Source: Gemmatimonadota bacterium
GTDB lineage: Bacteria; Gemmatimonadota; Gemmatimonadetes; Longimicrobiales; Gaopeijiaceae
Direction of reading: 5' to 3'
Assembly (NCBI GenBank): GCA_018678395.1
Contig: JAHHMJ010000479.1
Span: 1-6,205 of the forward strand
Length of the DNA: 6,205 nucleotides
The notes under the pieces are model-generated. The model did not search any database, had not been told where the DNA came from, and was given only the letters and a program-made list of their open reading frames with translations. The position numbers and the translations under genes are program-made. This document shows, piece after piece, positions 5,383 through 6,205 of the stretch (position 1 is the first letter of the stretch; each line of letters opens with the position of its first letter).

Positions 5383-6205
5383 TACTCGGCGGCCAGCGCT
5401 CTCGCCGGATCGATGCGACTCGCGCTGCGAGCCGGCAGCCACGCCCCGAGAGCCGCGACGGCCAGCAGGACGAGTACGGCAGGCACGAAGCTCGCCGGCG
5501 AACGCGGGTCGATACCGACGACCAGACCCTGAAGGGCTCCGACCAGCGGCACGGCGAGCAGGAGCCCGAGCACCATTCCCAGAGTCACCCTGCGAAGGGA
5601 CTGCCCGACGATGCGCCGACGGACCGCGCCGGGATCAGCTCCCAGGGCGAGCCGCAGGCCGATCTCCCGTGTCCGTCGGGCCACGGCCCGAGCCGTGACC
5701 CCGTAGATGCCCACGGCCCCGAGGGCCAGCGAGACGACGGCGAACGCCCCCATCAGCTTCGCCAGGAGGTCGAAGCCCGCCATCCGCTCCGAGACCCGTT
5801 CGGGCATGGTCTGAACGTCGAAGAGCGGCACCGCGGGATCGACGCGGGCAACCGCGGCCCGTAGCGCCGGCACGAGCGCGGCCGGATCAGCCGAGGTGCG
5901 GACGACGAGCGTCCGGGTCCACGTGGGCAGCTGCGCCATCGGCACGTAGAGCGACGGCTCCAGGGGCCGATCGATCGCGCGCTCGATGTGGTTTTCGACC
6001 ACGCCGACGATGCGGACGGGCCCTTCGGCCGAGCCCCACGTGAAGGTGGCGTCCAGCGCGTCCCCGCCCCCGAGATACCGCTGGACGAAGCTTTGGTTGA
6101 CCAGCGCGACCGGCTCGGTATCCAGTCGATCGCTGGCCGTGACGTCCCGCCCGGCCCGCACACCGATCCGAAGGGCGTCGAGGTAGCCGGGAACGAGACG
6201 GGTCA
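5382..6205 (-). CDS. MacB/FtsX-type ABC transporter permease (C-terminal part)
   Basis: The reading frame enters from the window edge, so the N-terminus is missing; 273 residues are visible. The first 140 or so are the end of a periplasmic MacB-like domain: PGYLDALRIGVRAGRD, then PVALVNQSFVQRYLGG, VRIVGVVENH and LYVPMAQ, all typical of this family. The FtsX domain follows, with transmembrane segments at about 147-170, 206-228 and 238-258 of the visible part. The cytoplasmic loop TREIGLRLALGADPGAVRR (178-196), which couples to the ATPase, lies between the first two. The protein ends SRIDPARALAAE. Permeases of this type work with a MacB-like ATPase in efflux or lipoprotein and peptide handling across the envelope. 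In Acidobacteriota and Gemmatimonadota many are long duplicated 'orphan' permeases (ADOP type) without an adjacent ATPase; whether this copy is one depends on sequence outside the window. No ATPase is visible here. GTG at 6161 is an internal codon, not the start. Confidence 0.93.
   Translation of the reverse strand, partial: TRLVPGYLDALRIGVRAGRDVTASDRLDTEPVALVNQSFVQRYLGGGDALDATFTWGSAEGPVRIVGVVENHIERAIDRPLEPSLYVPMAQLPTWTRTLVVRTSADPAALVPALRAAVARVDPAVPLFDVQTMPERVSERMAGFDLLAKLMGAFAVVSLALGAVGIYGVTARAVARRTREIGLRLALGADPGAVRRRIVGQSLRRVTLGMVLGLLLAVPLVGALQGLVVGIDPRSPASFVPAVLVLLAVAALGAWLPARSASRIDPARALAAE

Noticed and set aside
2634..5864. A 1076-codon open frame on the plus strand, antisense to four genes
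   Set aside because: It crosses several unrelated genes and their gaps, is extremely rich in Arg, Pro, Gly and Ala, and shows no recognisable domain. The minus-strand genes under it have clear family motifs. Lack of stop codons is expected from GC-rich codon usage.
1..6205. Mobile elements, CRISPR arrays, tRNA or rRNA genes, phage or toxin-antitoxin genes
   Set aside because: I saw no transposase or integrase motifs, no evenly spaced repeats, no cloverleaf-like sequence and no rRNA-like blocks. The window looks like ordinary chromosomal DNA in composition.

Overview
The window is about 6.2 kb of GC-rich bacterial DNA. Every gene I can support lies on the minus strand, so transcription runs from position 6205 towards position 1. 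There are six protein genes and no tRNA, rRNA, CRISPR array or mobile element. Two genes are cut by the window edges. The mix suggests a Gemmatimonadota- or Acidobacteriota-like organism: an orphan MacB/FtsX-type permease, a secreted M28 peptidase lipoprotein, a GCS2-family ligase fused to CBS domains, and high GC with some TTG/GTG starts. That assignment is an inference from gene content, not a phylogenetic result.

Layout in order of transcription. (1) 6205-5382: C-terminal part of a MacB/FtsX-type ABC permease. (2) 5315-3759: an M28 zinc aminopeptidase-like lipoprotein with all expected metal ligands, 66 bp after the permease. (3) 3626-3081: a small secreted protein of unrecognised family, behind a 132-bp gap that holds a 15-bp palindrome and a tandem 8-bp repeat. 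(4) 3006-2335: a nitroreductase-fold flavoprotein that closely resembles iodotyrosine deiodinase and keeps the Glu/Tyr/Lys substrate-binding triad at the spacing of the human enzyme. (5) 2328-406: a 640-residue GCS2-type carboxylate-amine ligase ending in two CBS domains. (6) 404 to the window edge: the N-terminal third of an aspartoacylase/succinylglutamate desuccinylase-like M14 hydrolase.

The last three genes form a tight unit (gaps of 6 nt and 1 nt) and look translationally coupled. One member makes an amide bond on an amino-acid carboxylate, one looks able to break such a bond or an N-acyl bond, and one is a flavin reductase of the tyrosine-dehalogenase type. The natural substrates cannot be read from the sequence. 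The cassette is a good candidate for an uncharacterised amino-acid-conjugate pathway, possibly gated by adenine nucleotides through the CBS pair. A plausible sigma-70-like promoter overlaps a perfect 9-bp inverted repeat just upstream of the deiodinase-like gene, so the cassette may have its own regulated start.

The very long plus-strand open frames (708 and 1076 codons) are antisense shadows of these genes, produced by GC-rich codon usage.
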